Of a DNA stretch of 64,000 nt, positions 22,279 through 30,761 are shown piece after piece; positions within the stretch are counted from its first letter, which is position 1; each line of letters begins with the position of its first letter. The stretch is from DASUAL01 sp035763805. GTDB lineage: Bacteria > Gemmatimonadota > Gemmatimonadetes > Gemmatimonadales > GWC2-71-9. The DNA lies in contig DASUAL010000002.1 of assembly GCA_035763805.1 (NCBI GenBank), positions 1 through 64,000 on the forward strand, written 5' to 3'. The position numbers and the translations under genes are program-made. The notes beneath the pieces were generated by a model that ran no database searches, was not told where the DNA came from, and was given only the letters and a program-made list of their open reading frames with translations.

Positions 22279-23622
22279 TTAGACGGCGTCGCTCAGCGAT
22301 GTGAAATGGAAGTCGAGGGCCCGGAGCGTGGGCATCACGACCGCCCCCCCTGCTTCCACACCGCCGAGGCGCTCCTCGCGGCCCAGCCCATCCACCTTGC
22401 TCAGCAAGAACAGCGGCGATTCGTTGAACCGGAAGTTCTTGATCGCCTTGGTGATCTTGCCACGCTCGATGAGGAAGGTGCCGTCGCGGGTGAGCCCAGT
22501 GATGAGCGCGGTGCGCGGGTCCACCTGACGCAGATACCAGAACCGGGTCACCAGCAAGCCTCGGTCCGTGCCCGCCACCAGGTCGTCGATCGACTGGCTG
22601 CCGCCCATCAGACGGACCGATTGCGGAAGGCCCGTCGGGTCCTTCCCCTGCTTCTGCGCCCAAAAGCGCGAGTAGACGAGGTTCGTGAGCACCCCGCGGT
22701 CGATCCACACCTGGCGGCGCAGCGGCAGCCCGTCCCCGTCGAACGGCGCCGTTAAGAGCGCGGGATCCGCGGGATCGGACAGCATCGTCACCCGCTCGTC
22801 CACGATCTTCTCGCCGAGCTTCGTCCCCCCTCCCTGCTTGGTGAACGGCCCGCGGCCTTCGTCCGAGCTGCGGGCGTCGAGGGAGAACGCGAGTGTCTGC
22901 ACGAGATCCCCCACGGCCTGTGGCTCGAGCACGACGGTGTAGGCGCCCGGCTCTACCGCCACGGGATTGCGGGACGCCGTGGCCTTGTGCGCGGCCCGGC
23001 GGGCGATCGCCTCAGGGTCGATCCTCGTCCAGTCACTGCTTGACTCGCCCGCCCACCCCGATCCGGTGCCGTCCGCGGTCCGCACGGTGAGCGTGTACGA
23101 CACGTCGGTGAACTGGTGGTACGCGAACAGCCCGCTGGAGTTCGCGACTGCTTGTGCGCCCACGTTGGCCTGGATGAACCCAGCCGCGGTGAGGTCGCCG
23201 GCGGCGCGCGCAAGCTCGAGCGCGAACCGCGCGGCCCGCCCCCGTGCCTCGGCGCTCAAGTTCGCGGTCGAGTCAAAGAACGCGCTCACGGGCGTGTACT
23301 GCTGCGGGGCCAAGGCCGGCATGAACTCGGGATCCTCGGGCGCGAGCCGGGCGAGCCGCTCGGCCTGCCCGATGCAGGCTCTGAGGGCCTCGTCGGTGAA
23401 CACGTTCGTAGAGGCGCTGGCCCGACGTTTCCCGAAGGCGCTGCCCACCGTCACCGTCCCGTCCTCCACGCTGCCGGACGTGGTGACTTCGTTCCGCGCG
23501 AACCGCGTGTCCCCGTGCCAGGCGCCGCTGTAGCTCACCTGCGTCTCGTCGGCCTTCGTCCACTTCAGGAGTTTCTCGCAGAGGGCCTGCGCTTCCGCGC
23601 GCGAAAAGAAGCGCCGGCTCAT
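22279..23622 (-). CDS. TldE/PmbA family protein (metalloprotease partner)
   Basis: 447 residues. The family has an N-terminal U62-type domain (about 30-200) and a C-terminal beta domain with GGSQSIDDLVAGTDRGLLVTRFWYLRQVDPRT and LTRDGTFLIERGKIT, all present. TldE lacks the zinc site and works as a heterodimer with TldD in the maturation of modified peptides and in turnover of unfolded peptides. The start ATG overlaps the TldD stop by 4 bp (23619-23622). No signal peptide is visible on this subunit although its partner has one, so export as a complex is possible. Confidence 0.9.
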   Translation of the reverse strand: MSRRFFSRAEAQALCEKLLKWTKADETQVSYSGAWHGDTRFARNEVTTSGSVEDGTVTVGSAFGKRRASASTNVFTDEALRACIGQAERLARLAPEDPEFMPALAPQQYTPVSAFFDSTANLSAEARGRAARFALELARAAGDLTAAGFIQANVGAQAVANSSGLFAYHQFTDVSYTLTVRTADGTGSGWAGESSSDWTRIDPEAIARRAAHKATASRNPVAVEPGAYTVVLEPQAVGDLVQTLAFSLDARSSDEGRGPFTKQGGGTKLGEKIVDERVTMLSDPADPALLTAPFDGDGLPLRRQVWIDRGVLTNLVYSRFWAQKQGKDPTGLPQSVRLMGGSQSIDDLVAGTDRGLLVTRFWYLRQVDPRTALITGLTRDGTFLIERGKITKAIKNFRFNESPLFLLSKVDGLGREERLGGVEAGGAVVMPTLRALDFHFTSLSDAV

Positions 23623-25205
23623 GACTTCCTCCCCGTGTTGATCACGGTGACGTCCCGGAATCGCGCCGGCGGACAGCCGTGGCTCACCGCGTTGATCTGC
23701 CCCGGCTGACCCTTGCCGTCGAAGAAGCTGCCGTGCAGCTCGTAGCTCCTGGGCCCGCCGATCATGTCCATGGCGTTCCAGAAATCGGCCGTGCGCGACT
23801 GGTAGGCCACGTCCTTCAACAGCCCCATGAGCTTGCCGCCCGCGATCTCGTAGCACACCTGGCCGCCGAACTGGAAGTTGTAGCGCTGCTGGTCGATCGA
23901 GTACGAGCCATCGCCCACGACGTAGATGCCCCGGTCCGTGGCGGCGATCAGGTCCTCGGCGCTCCGCTCCTCGCTGCCCGGCAACAGTGACACGTTGGGC
24001 ATGCGCTGGAACTGGATGCTCGACCACGAGTCGGCGTACGAGCACCCGTGTGAGCGGGCCGCGCCGCCGAGCCCCGCGATCCACGCCACTTGCTCGCGCG
24101 TCGTCTGATAGTCGACGAACACGCCGTTCTTGACGATCGGGAACGCCTCCGCCTGCACTCCCTCGTCGTCCCACCCGGTCTGGCCGCACGAGCCTTCCTG
24201 GGTTCGGTCACCCTGCACGTTCATGAACTCGGGCCCGTACTGGAATTTGCCGATAACCTGCTCGGGCGGCGCGAGGAAGCTCGTGCCCGCGTAATTCGCC
24301 TCGTATCCCAGCGCCCGGTCGAGCTCGGTCGGGTGCCCGATGGACTCGTGGATGGTGAGCCAGAGGTGCGACGGGTGCAGCACCAGCGTGTACCGGCCCG
24401 GCTCGACGGGTTTCGCCGACAGCCGCTGCGCCGCCTGCTCGGCCCAGCGGGCCGCGCTCTCCGGGCTGAGGGATTGCTCCACCACCTCGTAGCCGCGCCC
24501 GGTCGGAGGGGTGGTGTTGGCGCGTCGCTGGAAGTCGCTGAAGTCCGAGGCCACCGCGGTGATCTGCATCGGTGCCCAGGTGCGGATTATCGTCTGGGTG
24601 ATGAAGGAGCCTTCGGTCGAAGCGAAGGTCTTCTCCTCCTTCACGAAGAACAGTCCGCTGAAGACGTACTTCACCTTGTCCACCTTGAGCGCGGCCTCGT
24701 TCGCCGCCAGCAACACGCCGACCTTGGTTTCGATGGGCACCGACCAGGGATCGACCTTGTGCGGCGAGCGCCACGAGGCGTTCGGGAACTTCGCCACGGG
24801 CGCGAGCTCCACCGGCTTGAGCCGGGCCGCCCGGTTGGCCTTCGAGATGGCCGCTGCCTCGCGCGCCGCTCGGGCCGCGGCGTCCTTGGTTAGCGCGCGG
24901 CTCGCCGCGAACCCCCAGGTGCCTTGCACCAGCGTGCGGACGCCGACGCCCAGCGATTCAGTATCGGTGACGCCCGCGATCTGGCGCTCGCGCGTGCGGA
25001 TGAACTGGCTGCGGTAGTGCGCAATTCGCACGTCCACATAGGAGGCTCCCGCCGCGCGGCCCGCGTTCAGGGCCGCCATGGCGATCTCCTTGAACGCGGG
25101 GTCGGCTGTCGGCGCGGCGGGCTCGAGCGCGGTGGGGGGCACGAACGCCGCGGCGGCTACCGTCGCCGCCGTGGTCTTCACGAACTCACGACGATCCATC
25201 GACAT
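23619..25205 (-). CDS. TldD family metalloprotease with Tat-type signal
   Basis: 528 residues; AAGGAG lies 8 nt before the first of two ATGs (25205 and 25199). The N-terminus MSMDRREFVKTTAATVAAAA is a twin-arginine signal. The zinc motif is HESIGHPTELDRAL (HExxxH with downstream acidic residue), as in TldD, and VGDGSYSIDQQRYNFQFGG plus the C-terminal FFDGKGQPGQINAVSHGCP are family features. TldD/TldE is usually cytoplasmic; the Tat signal here suggests a periplasmic pair, which is found in several soil phyla. The substrate is unknown. It diverges from the formate-dehydrogenase-like gene. Confidence 0.9.
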   Translation of the reverse strand: MSMDRREFVKTTAATVAAAAFVPPTALEPAAPTADPAFKEIAMAALNAGRAAGASYVDVRIAHYRSQFIRTRERQIAGVTDTESLGVGVRTLVQGTWGFAASRALTKDAAARAAREAAAISKANRAARLKPVELAPVAKFPNASWRSPHKVDPWSVPIETKVGVLLAANEAALKVDKVKYVFSGLFFVKEEKTFASTEGSFITQTIIRTWAPMQITAVASDFSDFQRRANTTPPTGRGYEVVEQSLSPESAARWAEQAAQRLSAKPVEPGRYTLVLHPSHLWLTIHESIGHPTELDRALGYEANYAGTSFLAPPEQVIGKFQYGPEFMNVQGDRTQEGSCGQTGWDDEGVQAEAFPIVKNGVFVDYQTTREQVAWIAGLGGAARSHGCSYADSWSSIQFQRMPNVSLLPGSEERSAEDLIAATDRGIYVVGDGSYSIDQQRYNFQFGGQVCYEIAGGKLMGLLKDVAYQSRTADFWNAMDMIGGPRSYELHGSFFDGKGQPGQINAVSHGCPPARFRDVTVINTGRKS

Positions 25206-25331
25206 GCGAGGGCTCCTTCGGGGCCGGCAGAGAAATGAAGCGCTCGAGCGAGCTGCCGCAAGCGTCCATACCTGACGACACGCCAACCACTTAGGGTTGC
25301 CGAGTCCCTGCCCCGGGGGCATCTTCATGAC

Positions 25332-28289
25332 ATGGCGACGCTCACGATCAACGGGCGCCCGATCAGCGCCGATCCGGACGCGACGATCCTCGACGCGGCC
25401 AGGGCCGCCGGGATCGCGGACATCCCCACTCTGTGCTGGTACCCGAAGCTGCCCATCGTGGGCAACTGCCGGATCTGCCTGGTGTCGGTGGAGGGGCAGG
25501 CGAAGCTCCTCCCCGCGTGCGCCACCACGGTGGCCGATGGGATGGCGGTCCACACCGAGTCCCACGCCGCGGTCGAGAGCCGCCGCGGCGTCCTGCGGCT
25601 GCTGCTCGAGCGTTACCCCGCCGACCACTTGATGAACGGCGGGCGCGCGCGGCCGCGCAACGAGTTCGAGGAGTACGTCGTACGCTACGGCGTCGTGCCG
25701 CGCCCGCTGACCGAGCGCGACCTCGCGCTGCGCCACGGCGACGAGCGCCCCGGCGACCCGATGATCCGCCACGACATGAGCACCTGCATCCTGTGCGCCC
25801 GCTGCGTGCGGGCGTGCGAAGACATCCAGGTGGTGGGCGTGCTGGACGTGGGGCAGCGCGGCGAGCACACCGAGATCATCGTCGGGGCGGACGGCGACCC
25901 CGACAAGGCGGGCTGCACGTGGTGCGGCGAGTGCGTCCGAGTCTGCCCGACGGGGGCGATCTTCGAGGTGATGCCACGGGAGCGCTTCGCGCCCGAGAAA
26001 ATCCGGCACCCCGAGAAGACGGTGCGGTCGGTGTGCCCCTATTGCGGGGTGGGGTGTCAGGTGGACCTCCACGTGGTGGGAGGCCAAGTCGCACGCGTTA
26101 CCTCGCCAGACATCGAGCTCGACACGCCCAACCAGGGCTCGACGTGCGTCAAGGGACGCTTCGGGTACGATTTCCCCCAGCACCGCGATCGCCTCACGAA
26201 GCCGCTGATCCGCAAGGGCTGGGTCAAGGTGAGCGGGCGTTGGGCGTGGCGCGGGCGGACGGGAGAGGAACGCCGCGGCGGCCCGTGGCAGACGATCGAG
26301 GGCGAGGGCCAGAAGGCGAAGCCCGCCGGTCCGCCGCGCTCCGTCGGCAAGTCGGTGCGGGACCTGCCGCTGCTCGAGCGGCTCGACCTGGACATCCGGG
26401 ATCGCGTCGCCACGCCGCCGGGGTGGTACCAGCCGTTCCGCGAAGCGACGTGGGACGAGGCGATCGAGCTCGTGGCGCAGGAGCTGCTCCGCATCAAGCA
26501 ACGGCACGGCGGCGATGCGCTGGCCTCCTTCTCATCCGCGAAGTGCTCGAACGAGGAGAACTACCTCCTCATGCGGATGTTCCGGGGGGCGCTGGGCACG
26601 AACAACGTGGACCACTGCACCCGCTTGTGCCATTCGACATCGGTCGCCGCCATGCAGCGGGCGCTCAACACGTCCGCCGCGTCGGGGTCGATGCGCGAGG
26701 TGGAGCACGCGGCGGACGTCATCTTCATCGCCGGTGCCAACACGACGGAGTCACATCCTGTGTTCGGCGCGGCGATCAAGCGCGCGCAGGAGCGCGGCGC
26801 CAAGCTCGTGGTCGCCGACCCGCGCAAGACCGAGCTCGCGGCGCGCGCAGACATCCACCTCCAGATGCAGCCCGGCACCGACGTCGCGCTGTTCAACGCG
26901 ATGCTGAGCCACATCCTCGCCGAGGGTCTCGAGGACACGAGGTTCATCGCCGGCCGGACCAAAGACTTCGACCGGGTGCGGCAGTCGGTGACGGCGATGC
27001 CCCCGGGGGTGGGGGCCAAGATCACCGGCGTCCCAGCGGACCAGATCGCGCAGGCGGCGGAGATCTACGCGAAGGGGCCGCGCACCAGCACCCTCTGGGC
27101 GATGGGGCTTACCCAGCACGCCAACGGCACCGATCTCGTCTCCGCTCTACTCAATCTGATGCTGGCCTGCGGCATGATCGGTCGCTGGGGCGCGGCCATG
27201 ATGCCGGTCCGGGGCCAGAACAACGTGCAGGGAGCCTCGGACGTCGGCGCGATCCCGTTCGTGTACACCGACTACCGCTCGGTCACGGATCCAGCCAACC
27301 GCGCGGAGTATGCGGGCGTGTGGGGCGTCCCGGCGGAGGCCCTCTCGCTCAAGCAGGGGCTCATGGTGACGGAGGTCGTGAAGGAAGAGAGCGGCGTTCG
27401 CGGCATGTACATCATGGGCGAGAACCCGATTATCTCCGATCCCGACATCGCGCACGCCGAGCACTGGTTTCGGGAGCTCGAGTTCCTCGCGGTTCACGAC
27501 CTGTTCCTCACGGAGACTGCCCGCTACGCCGACGTGGTGCTGCCCGGCTCGAGCTTCGCGGAGAAGACCGGCACGTTCGTGAACACCGAGCGGCGCATCC
27601 AGCTCGCGCACAAGGCGGTTGACACGCCGGGCGAGGCGCGTGGTGACCTCGACATCCTGATCGAGCTGTCGCAGCGGCTTGGGTTTGCGACGCCCTTCCG
27701 GACGGCGGAGGACGTCATGAGGGAGATCGTCCAGGTGACTCCGTCGTGGCGCGGCGTGACGTACGGGCGGCTTGACGGCGCCGGCCTCCAGTATCCGGTG
27801 CCAACACCCGACTCTCCGGGCACGGCCTTCCTGTTCGACGACCGGTTTCCGACCACCGACGGTAAGGCGATCTTCGTGCCGGTCGAGTACGCCCCGCCCG
27901 TGGAGCTTCCGGACGACGCCTACCCGTTCGTGATGAACACCGGCCGCCAGCTGTACCACTGGCACACCGGCACCATGACCCGCCGTGCGTCGGGGCTGGA
28001 CCAGCGCGAGCCGACCCCTATCATGGAGATCAGCCGGGCGGACGCCGCCGCACTCGGGCTCGCCGACGGCGACCTGGCACGGGTCACCTCGCGCCGCAAT
28101 TCGCTCGTGATCTCCTGCCGCATCTCGGAGCGCGTAGCGCGCGGGCAGGTGTTCGTCCCCTTCCACTTCCGCGAGGCGGCCGCGAATCTGCTCACGAATC
28201 CCGTGCTCGACCCGTACGCGAAAATGGCTGAGCTGAAGTGCTGCGCGGTCCGAATTGAGGCCGTCGAAGTTCCGGCGGCGGCTGGCTAG
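25332..28289 (+). CDS. Formate dehydrogenase alpha subunit-like molybdoenzyme (Cys type)
   Basis: 985 residues. In order: a 2Fe-2S domain (C35, C46, C49, C63), a His/Cys NuoG-type region, two 4Fe-4S motifs (CILCARCVRAC and CTWCGECVRVC), a further CPYCGVGC cluster, and the molybdopterin domains. The active-site segment DHCTRLCHSTSVA has cysteine at residue 433 where some formate dehydrogenases use selenocysteine; the His after it is kept. A basic, low-complexity stretch at about 305-350 (WAWRGRTGEERRGG) is extra. The C-terminal MopB domain ends with TNPVLDPYAKMAELK. NAD-linked enzymes need a flavoprotein beta subunit and FdhD, but neither is nearby, so the electron partner is unknown. Formate oxidation is likely, not certain. 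Confidence 0.85.
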   Translation: MATLTINGRPISADPDATILDAARAAGIADIPTLCWYPKLPIVGNCRICLVSVEGQAKLLPACATTVADGMAVHTESHAAVESRRGVLRLLLERYPADHLMNGGRARPRNEFEEYVVRYGVVPRPLTERDLALRHGDERPGDPMIRHDMSTCILCARCVRACEDIQVVGVLDVGQRGEHTEIIVGADGDPDKAGCTWCGECVRVCPTGAIFEVMPRERFAPEKIRHPEKTVRSVCPYCGVGCQVDLHVVGGQVARVTSPDIELDTPNQGSTCVKGRFGYDFPQHRDRLTKPLIRKGWVKVSGRWAWRGRTGEERRGGPWQTIEGEGQKAKPAGPPRSVGKSVRDLPLLERLDLDIRDRVATPPGWYQPFREATWDEAIELVAQELLRIKQRHGGDALASFSSAKCSNEENYLLMRMFRGALGTNNVDHCTRLCHSTSVAAMQRALNTSAASGSMREVEHAADVIFIAGANTTESHPVFGAAIKRAQERGAKLVVADPRKTELAARADIHLQMQPGTDVALFNAMLSHILAEGLEDTRFIAGRTKDFDRVRQSVTAMPPGVGAKITGVPADQIAQAAEIYAKGPRTSTLWAMGLTQHANGTDLVSALLNLMLACGMIGRWGAAMMPVRGQNNVQGASDVGAIPFVYTDYRSVTDPANRAEYAGVWGVPAEALSLKQGLMVTEVVKEESGVRGMYIMGENPIISDPDIAHAEHWFRELEFLAVHDLFLTETARYADVVLPGSSFAEKTGTFVNTERRIQLAHKAVDTPGEARGDLDILIELSQRLGFATPFRTAEDVMREIVQVTPSWRGVTYGRLDGAGLQYPVPTPDSPGTAFLFDDRFPTTDGKAIFVPVEYAPPVELPDDAYPFVMNTGRQLYHWHTGTMTRRASGLDQREPTPIMEISRADAAALGLADGDLARVTSRRNSLVISCRISERVARGQVFVPFHFREAAANLLTNPVLDPYAKMAELKCCAVRIEAVEVPAAAG

Positions 28290-28361
28290 GTGTCAGGTGT
28301 CGGGTGTCAGGTGTGGGGGAGGAACGACCTGACACCTGATACCTGACACCCGACACCTGGC
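28288..28361. repeat. Heptad-unit inverted repeat (AGGTGTC type)
   Basis: The left arm 28288-28315 is AGGTGTC, AGGTGTC, GGGTGTC, AGGTGTG. The right arm 28327-28359 gives the same series in reverse complement (AGGTGTC, GGGTGTC, AGGTATC, AGGTGTC). The loop is only about 12 bp. It starts on the last two bases of the formate-dehydrogenase stop codon and ends 12 bp before the tdh ATG, filling the whole gap. Confidence 0.7.
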
Positions 28362-28373
28362 CGGCCCGACCTC

Positions 28374-29402
28374 ATGCAAGCGATCGTCAAAGAGAAGCCC
28401 GCTCCCGGCCTCAAGGTCGCGACCGTGCCGAAGCCGTCCGCCGGCCCCGGCGAGGTCCTGATCGGAGTGAGGCACGCGGGAGTCTGCGGCACCGATCTCC
28501 ATATCGCCGACTGGAACGCGTGGGCACAAGGGCGCCTCCGGCCGCCCCTGGTGATCGGCCACGAGTTCGCAGGTGAGATCGTCGCGGTCGGGGACGGAGT
28601 CGGCGAGCTGAAGGCCGGCCAGCTGGTCACCGCCGAGGGCCATATCGTGTGCGGCCACTGCCTCCAATGCCGCACCGGCAATAGCCATATTTGCCGCAAC
28701 ACGCGCATCATCGGGGTGGACCGCGACGGTGCGTTCGCCGAGTACATCGTGATGCCGGCCACCAACGTCCTGCCCCTGGATGGCATCCCGACGACCGTCG
28801 GCGCCGTCATGGATCCGATGGGCAATGCGTTCCACACGGTGCTGAGCGCGGAGATTCCGGGCAGCACCGTGTTCATCGTGGGGTGTGGGCCCATCGGCTG
28901 CTTCGCCGTCGGCATCGCGCGGGCCGCGGGCGCAGCGAAGGTCATCGCCTCGGACGTGAACCCGAAACGCCTCGAGCTCGCACGCCGGATGGGCGCTCAC
29001 GTCGCAATCAACGCGGCCAAGGACGACGTCCTGCGCGTCGTATTGGGCGAGACGGGCGGCGAGGGTGTCGACGTGGTGTGTGAAATGTCGGGCATCCCCT
29101 CGGCGCTGCATCAGGCGCTCGCCGCCGTCCGGATGGGCGGTCGCGTGCAGCTGCTCGGCATCCCCAAGGGCGAGGTGCCGGTCGATTTCGCCAACGAGAT
29201 CATCTTCAAGGGCGTCACGCTGTACGGCGTCATCGGCCGCAAGATGTACGAGACGTGGCACCAGATGCGCCGCTATCTCACTGCCGGCCTGCTCGACCCC
29301 ACGCCCGTGATCACCCACCGCTTTCCGCTCGGCAGGATCGACGACGCCCTCGCAGCGATCCGCTCGGGAGACGCCGGCAAGATCATCCTGGAGATTGCAT
29401 GA
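28374..29402 (+). CDS. tdh: L-threonine 3-dehydrogenase
   Basis: 342 residues, the normal length. It oxidises L-threonine with NAD to 2-amino-3-ketobutyrate in the cytoplasm. The zinc alcohol dehydrogenase motifs are present: AGVCGTDLHIADWN (catalytic zinc Cys and the Asp of the Tdh subgroup), GHEFAGEIVAVG, the structural zinc cysteines C-x2-C-x2-C-x7-C in IVCGHCLQCRTGNSHIC, and the Rossmann loop VGCGPIGCFAVG. VMDPMGNAFHTVL is specific to Tdh. Kbl, the next enzyme, follows with a 4-bp overlap (ATGA), confirming the assignment. Confidence 0.96.
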   Translation: MQAIVKEKPAPGLKVATVPKPSAGPGEVLIGVRHAGVCGTDLHIADWNAWAQGRLRPPLVIGHEFAGEIVAVGDGVGELKAGQLVTAEGHIVCGHCLQCRTGNSHICRNTRIIGVDRDGAFAEYIVMPATNVLPLDGIPTTVGAVMDPMGNAFHTVLSAEIPGSTVFIVGCGPIGCFAVGIARAAGAAKVIASDVNPKRLELARRMGAHVAINAAKDDVLRVVLGETGGEGVDVVCEMSGIPSALHQALAAVRMGGRVQLLGIPKGEVPVDFANEIIFKGVTLYGVIGRKMYETWHQMRRYLTAGLLDPTPVITHRFPLGRIDDALAAIRSGDAGKIILEIA

Positions 29403-30592
29403 CCCTCCAACGTCGGCTCACCGCCGAGCTCGAGCAGTTCCGGCGCGACGGCGTCTACAAGCGCCTCAACTACCTCGCCTCCCCCCAAGCGAGCCGCGTC
29501 GAGATGGAAGGCCGGGGCCAGGTGATCATCCTGTCGTCCAACAACTACCTCGGCCTGTGCAACGAGCCGGAGGTCGTCGCGGCGGGGAAACGGGCGCTGG
29601 ACCAGTACGGGGCGGGCACGGGGTCCGTGCGCTTCATCTGTGGGACGTTTACGATCCACCGCGAGCTCGAGGCGGCCCTAGCCCGGCTGGTAAGATGCGA
29701 GTCCTCACTCACTTATGGGAGCTGTTGGGCGGCAAACGAGGGCCTCTGCTCCACCCTGCTGGGCGAGCAGGACATCGTGATCTCGGACCAGCTCAACCAC
29801 GCCTCGATCATCGACGCGATCCGCCTCGCAAAAGCGATCACCAAGTGCCAGACCGCCGTCTACCAGCACTCCGACATGGCGGACCTCGAAGAGAAGCTCA
29901 AGGAGGCGAAGCACGCCAGGGTGCGGCTGATCTTCAGCGACGGTGTGTTCTCCATGGAGGGGGACATCGCGAAGCTCCCTGACATCCTGGCGCTCGCCCG
30001 CAAGTACGAGGCGGTCGTCGCGGTCGACGACTCGCACGCCACGGGCGTGCTGGGGAAGAACGGCCGGGGCACGGCCGAGCACTACGGCGTGCTTGGCCAG
30101 GTGGACATCATCACCTCGACGCTCGGCAAGGCGCTGGGCGGCGCGGCTGGGGGGTTCACCGCGGGATCGGCCGTTCTCACAGACTACCTCACGCAACGCT
30201 CGCGACCGCAGCTGTTTAGCAACGCCCTGCCGCCCACAGTTGCGGGCAGCACCCTCGCCGCCGTGCGCTGCCTCGAGCAGCAGCCCGAGCGGATCCAACG
30301 GCTTCACGAGAATGCCCGATACTTCCGCGAGCGACTCGCCGCCATCGGCTTCAAGCCGTTGCCCGGAGAGACCCCGATCGTGCCGGTGATTCTGGGGGAG
30401 ACCGCCAAGGCCATCCAGATGAGTGACTTGCTTCTCGAGGAGGGGGTTTTCGTCACGGGATTCGGGTACCCGGTGGTTCCCCAGGGCCACGCCAGGGTGC
30501 GCTGCCAGCTGTCCGCCGCACACACGCGGGACGAGCTCGACTTCGCGCTGCGAGCGTTCCAGCGGGTCGGGACGCGGCTGAGCCTGATCTAG
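29399..30592 (+). CDS. kbl: Glycine C-acetyltransferase (2-amino-3-ketobutyrate CoA ligase)
   Basis: 397 residues. This PLP enzyme cleaves 2-amino-3-ketobutyrate with CoA into glycine and acetyl-CoA, completing threonine breakdown started by Tdh. Family motifs are SSNNYLGLCNEPEVV, GAGTGSVRFICGTFTIHRELE, VVAVDDSHATGVLG and the PLP lysine in TSTLGKALGGAAGGF. The end VPQGHARVRCQLSAAHTRDEL is also typical. The ATG overlaps the tdh stop by 4 bp, so the two are co-translated. Confidence 0.96.
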   Translation: MTLQRRLTAELEQFRRDGVYKRLNYLASPQASRVEMEGRGQVIILSSNNYLGLCNEPEVVAAGKRALDQYGAGTGSVRFICGTFTIHRELEAALARLVRCESSLTYGSCWAANEGLCSTLLGEQDIVISDQLNHASIIDAIRLAKAITKCQTAVYQHSDMADLEEKLKEAKHARVRLIFSDGVFSMEGDIAKLPDILALARKYEAVVAVDDSHATGVLGKNGRGTAEHYGVLGQVDIITSTLGKALGGAAGGFTAGSAVLTDYLTQRSRPQLFSNALPPTVAGSTLAAVRCLEQQPERIQRLHENARYFRERLAAIGFKPLPGETPIVPVILGETAKAIQMSDLLLEEGVFVTGFGYPVVPQGHARVRCQLSAAHTRDELDFALRAFQRVGTRLSLI

Positions 30593-30761
30593 CGCTATCT
30601 TCGGCTTTTGTTCGCCATGGGACGCGTGGGTCTACCCCGTCGACCTTCAAGTACTTTCAAGCTTTGGAGGCTTAAGCCGAAGGGGTATCGCGTTTTCCGG
30701 AGGAAGTCCCTATTTTGGTGGGCGTTTTTCTTGACCTGGCCACGCACGGAGGCGTTGTCCC

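Noticed and set aside
25206..25331. Promoters in the divergent gap between tldD and the formate-dehydrogenase-like gene
   Set aside because: No pair of hexamers with proper spacing was found on either strand by eye.
30599..30682. Inverted repeat CTTCGGCTT / AAGCCGAAG between kbl and the barrel gene
   Set aside because: The 9-bp arms are 66 bp apart with nothing else around them. I see no terminator or operator pattern strong enough to call. The rest of the 169-bp gap shows no clear promoter.
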